Origin: Membranipora membranacea
Taxonomy: Eukaryota > Bryozoa > Gymnolaemata > Cheilostomatida > Membraniporidae
DNA length: 64,000 nt
Direction: 5' to 3'
Assembly: GCA_914767715.1 (NCBI GenBank)
Contig: OU612067.1
Location: 25,022,162 to 25,086,161, forward strand
Under the pieces are notes generated by a model that was not told the origin of the DNA, ran no database searches, and saw only the letters and a program-made list of their open reading frames with translations. Position numbers and translations under genes: made by a program. This document shows positions 60,501 through 64,000 of this stretch, piece after piece. Position 1 is the first letter of the stretch, and every line of letters begins with the position of its first letter.

Positions 60501-62004
60501 CAGACCCGTTTGACCCGCCTTATATATAAAAAGGCTATTATCTATGCAGGTTATACTGTATAACCCCAATATATATAGATAAAATGGCATCAACTGTGTA
60601 GCATGTTATGCACATGTATAGGATATATGGTATCAACAATCTTATGTCACATCCTGCCGCTAAATTCAAATAGTCAAACAAGCCATCACCATTCAAAAGT
60701 GGCATAAAATCACAAATAGATATCCAAAATATGGCTAACCTTTTAGGTGTTACCTCCATGTATAAGCTCCATATGAGTTGCTGCTTCAAACATTCAATTC
60801 AAAATGACTGACAATGGTCTCTGCACGCGCATGCCCAAACATGTCCAATCACATTGTATCATGCTGATTGATTTCCATAACTATTGTCTATACAGCGGGT
60901 CAAACGGGTCTTACGGGTCTATGAGATTATTTGACATGTCTAATGGGTATATATATAGGAATGAGGCTATATAAGGTCAAGTATACATAGACCCGTCAGA
61001 CCCGTTTGACCCGCCTTATATATAAAAAGGCTATTATCTATGCAGGTTATACTGTATAACCCCAATATATATAGATAAAATGGCATCAACTGTGTAGCAT
61101 GTTATGCACATGTATAGGATATATGGTATCAACAATCTTATGTCACATCCTGCCGCTAAATTCAAATAGTCAAACAAGCCATCACCATTCAAAAGTGGCA
61201 TAAAATCACAAATAGATATCCAAAATATGGCTAACCTTTTAGGTGTTACCTCCATGTATAAGCTCCATATGAGTTGCTGCTTCAAACATTCAATTCAAAA
61301 TGACTGACAATGGTCTCTGCACGCGCATGCCCAAACATGTCCAATCACATTGTATCATGCTGATTGATTTCCATAACTATTGTCTATACAGCGGGTCAAA
61401 CGGGTCTTACGGGTCTATGAGATTATTTGACATGTCTAATGGGTATATATATAGGAATGAGGCTATATAAGGTCAAGTATACATAGACCCGTCAGACCCG
61501 TTTGACCCGCCTTATATATAAAAAGGCTATTATCTATGCAGGTTATACTGTATAACCCCAATATATATAGATAAAATGGCATCAACTGTGTAGCATGTTA
61601 TGCACATGTATAGGATATATGGTATCAACAATCTTATGTCACATCCTGCCGCTAAATTCAAATAGTCAAACAAGCCATCACCATTCAAAAGTGGCATAAA
61701 ATCACAAATAGATATCCAAAATATGGCTAACCTTTTAGGTGTTACCTCCATGTATAAGCTCCATATGAGTTGCTGCTTCAAACATTCAATTCAAAATGAC
61801 TGACAATGGTCTCTGCACGCGCATGCCCAAACATGTCCAATCACATTGTATCATGCTGATTGATTTTCATAACTATTGTCTATACAGCGGGTCAAACGGG
61901 TCTTACGGGTCTATGAGATTATTTGACATGTCTAATGGGTATATATATAGGAATGAGGCTATATAAGGTCAAGTATACATAGACCCGTCAGACCCGTTTG
62001 ACCC

Positions 62005-62016
62005 GCCTTATATATA
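62005..62016 (+). promoter_or_regulatory. TATA-like box of the replication gene
   Basis: TATATATAAAAAGG in the last unit, about 200 bp upstream of the ATG at 62220. The reverse strand of the same motif in unit 1 (TATATATAAGG) could serve the late genes. Confidence 0.4.
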
Positions 62017-62219
62017 AAAAGGCTATTATCTATGCAGGTTATACTGTATAACCCCAATATATATAGATAAAATGGCATCAACTGTGTAGCATGTTATGCA
62101 CATGTATAGGATATATGGTATCAACAATCTTATGTCACATCCTGCCGCTAAATTCAAATAGTCAAACAAGCCATCACCATTCAAAAGTTTTAATAATTGT
62201 TACATTTGTATTCACCAAA

Positions 62220-63260
62220 ATGTCTAGACTACCAGGAATTAAATCATTTATTAATAATGAAGCTGAGCATTCATCGGAATCTGAAGAGGAAAATGTAGAT
62301 GACCAGCCTACACAGGAGGATGCTGACTTCCTAGATGATGATGAGATAGAAGAGGAATTTTCACATGCACGACTACATCAACAGGTGGGAATGTAATCTA
62401 TGGTTTTTCCCAAATGTTGTGGATTTTCCTTAGTTTTAGGGAAATGCCATTTATTTTTTGGATTACTAAGCTTTGTTATTAATTACAGCTGATGCTCAGA
62501 GATGTTGAGGAAGTAATCAACTCAGACTCAAGTGGGAGTCCCGGATCTGACCGTGACTCAATAGATGGTACCAAGAGAGGAATGACACCTGATGATGATG
62601 AGGACAATGACAGGAGCCCAACAGAGGAGTCACCATGTATATACCACCTGACATTCCTGATGAAACTAAAAACCTTCTTGGAGACCACCTGTCTCCCTTT
62701 ACTGAGTGGATCTCTAACATACATGAAAAATATCAGCCCACCATATACAGCAAGCTGTCACAAAAAGCAGTTCAGGGTAGATATCTGATGCTTAACCTGT
62801 TTTCATATGATAGACACTGTTCATATAATTCTGTTGCTGTTACAAACCTTTCTGTTTTGTTATGGCAAGCTGCCCTTACCATCAGATCCCTGTCACCTGC
62901 CCATGTATTTAGAGAAAAACACCTCATCTCACACAACCTGAAATCTGTTTTGGCATCACTCACACAGTCTGATGTTGCAACTGCTAAAGCCACAGGGGGA
63001 CTTGACTCCCATGTCTGTCATAGCAAACCTCTCTAAATCTGTAGAAAATGGACAGCAGGCACCACCACCAGCACTTGCTTTTTCTGCTACCATGAAACAT
63101 CTAAGGGTTGGCGCCATCAACACACAGCCTTCTGCATCTGGCACACCAAAACATTTTGATGTGTTTCCACTTGTATGTACCCCTGATTATAGAGGTGTCA
63201 CCATAGTTATACACCTAGATAAGCCACAGAGAATCAAGCTATATAGGGAGGCTATTGCTG
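62220..63260 (+). pseudogene. N-terminal part of the viral replication (E1/LT-like) protein gene, broken
   Basis: The ATG at 62220 opens a 55-codon exon that is strongly acidic (SSESEEENVDD, then DADFLDDDEIEEE). A 104-nt intron follows (62385-62488, CAG|GTGGGA to ATTACAG|CTG, phase 0). The second exon starts with an acidic Ser/Asp-rich stretch. An acidic N-terminus ahead of the DNA-binding part is usual in papillomavirus E1, and an early intron is usual in polyomavirus LT. Two changes of frame are seen: one between about 62570 and 62635, and one at a G5 run (62995-62999). The protein then stops resembling anything viral at about 63260-63330, where host flank begins. No DnaJ HPDK motif is present. 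Together with the helicase piece at 44971-45624 it represents one gene split by permuted integration. Confidence 0.68.
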
Positions 63261-63329
63261 CCATTATTTCCCAATTAATTTCTCTTAATGTATTGGAAAG
63301 ATTGATCATCAAACAATTGTTATCACAAA

Positions 63330-64000
63330 CAATTCTAGAAATTCCTAAGTTTGTGATACTGAATTTTACCAGCAGACTAGCAGAAGGAAGTGATGTATAT
63401 AATATAACGTTACTTACGATAGCCAAATTCAAATATATTTATCAAATACTACTTTGGAGTTGCCCAGTCTCACATGAAGAGAAGGAAACTCCTACTGTAC
63501 ATGGAAAGGATATTTCTGTGGTATACAATCCGTAATACCGTAATCTTCTACTGCTATTGAGTTGTTTTCTGAAAGTACCCAACAGCTCAGTGAGCTATTG
63601 AAATACCTCTCTGCTTGCACTATTTTGCTACCGATATGCAAAAATTTCCGTGCTGGGAGGGCGCTTAAGCGCCCCTCCCACACCCTCCCCGCCACGCCTA
63701 CGGCGTGTGGATCGGGCTGTGCCCGATCATTATGCTCATCTCTAAAAAGTCAGTGAGTGAAATTTTTTAGAATATACGCCCCTGTTGTATGATGATGAAT
63801 AAAATACTTGAGTACAGTACAGATTGTGCTGCTACATATTTCGTACAGATAACTCACATTACACCTCACAACCTTCTACATTATTAGATCACATTTATCC
63901 TATCATATCATTGATTTCCGGACACCAAAGCACCGAAACGGGCAAACAATAGAATATGGGTTCAGGAAGTGAATCTTCTCCTACTTAGGCTGTATGTCGT
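63330..64000. other. Host flank homologous to the R2 upstream region
   Basis: In-order matches to 28285-28730 (GCCAAATT, ACTTTGGAGTTGCCCAGTC, CTTCTACATTATTAGATCAC, CCTACTTAGGCTG). It looks like the 5' flank of a further receptor paralog whose coding part is not present where expected. The viral element begins there instead. Confidence 0.65.
63655..63728. repeat. Three consecutive GC-rich hairpins
   Basis: GGGAGGGCGC-TTAA-GCGCCCCTCCC (63655-63679), CCACGCC-TAC-GGCGTGTGG (63692-63710) and GATCGGGC-TGT-GCCCGATC (63710-63728). They are absent from the paralogous flank at 28.4-28.7 kb, so they belong to a later insert. Confidence 0.8.

Larger units (their letters stand above)
57229..62188. repeat. 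Tandem array of exactly ten 496-bp units: amplified viral control region
   Basis: From GGCATAAAATCAC at 57229 to CAAAAGT at 62188 the period is 496 bp and the total is 4,960 bp, so there are ten whole units. Units are almost identical. One visible variant site, GATTGATTTTC versus GATTGATTTCC, reads T T C C C C C C C T from unit 1 to 10. Each unit contains a 29-bp inverted repeat around an AT-rich core, and TATA-like boxes on both strands. The array lies between the divergent VP2-like and replication genes, the place of the origin and bidirectional promoter in polyomavirus-like genomes. A single unit would give a normal-sized control region. Confidence 0.9.

Noticed and set aside
57229-62188. 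Regularly spaced repeats that might suggest a CRISPR array or satellite genes.
   Set aside because: Units are 496 bp and tandem with no spacers, and the context is eukaryotic; the array is an amplified viral control region.

Overview
The window looks like nuclear DNA of an invertebrate animal. It is AT-rich, its genes are split by short GT-AG introns, it carries CUB-like/sushi receptors with tyrosine motifs in their tails, and it holds many families of degraded DNA transposons plus non-LTR retroelement relics. A marine non-bilaterian such as a sponge or cnidarian is my best guess, but that rests on the style of the genes and on memory, not on a search.

Layout. 1-5.2 kb: a doubtful minus-strand gene or pseudogene with a signal-peptide-like exon, among small repeats. 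6.4-36.5 kb: a minus-strand tandem cluster of three paralogous type I membrane receptors (signal peptide, two CUB-like domains, one sushi domain, one membrane span, tyrosine-rich tail). R1 (13.2-21.6 kb) is intact. R2 (25.1-28.3 kb) and R3 (30.7-36.5 kb) carry stops and frameshifts. A second set of tail exons at 8.3-10.5 kb is in phase with R1 and may be an alternative tail. A plakin-repeat-like gene end lies at 24.1-24.7 kb. 38.5-44.4 kb: an intact 14-exon plus-strand gene of 1,193 codons with possible transposon ancestry.

45.0-63.3 kb: the main discovery candidate. This is an integrated, circularly permuted copy of a small double-stranded DNA virus-like genome. It has a papillomavirus/polyomavirus-type SF3 helicase C-terminal fragment (+) at the left, two long open minus-strand late-type genes (572 and 810 codons), a control region amplified to exactly ten 496-bp units, and the N-terminal part of an acidic replication-protein gene (+) at the right. 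If the ends are imagined joined, the order is that of a bidirectional polyomavirus/adomavirus-like circle: replication gene one way, VP2-like then VP1-like the other way, tails convergent. The element was opened inside the replication gene. A 6.9-kb Mutator-like transposon with long inverted repeats and a 9-bp target duplication later landed in the convergent gap. The replication gene is broken but both late frames are fully open. The right flank (63.3-64 kb) matches the upstream region of receptor R2, so the virus integrated into or beside the receptor cluster.
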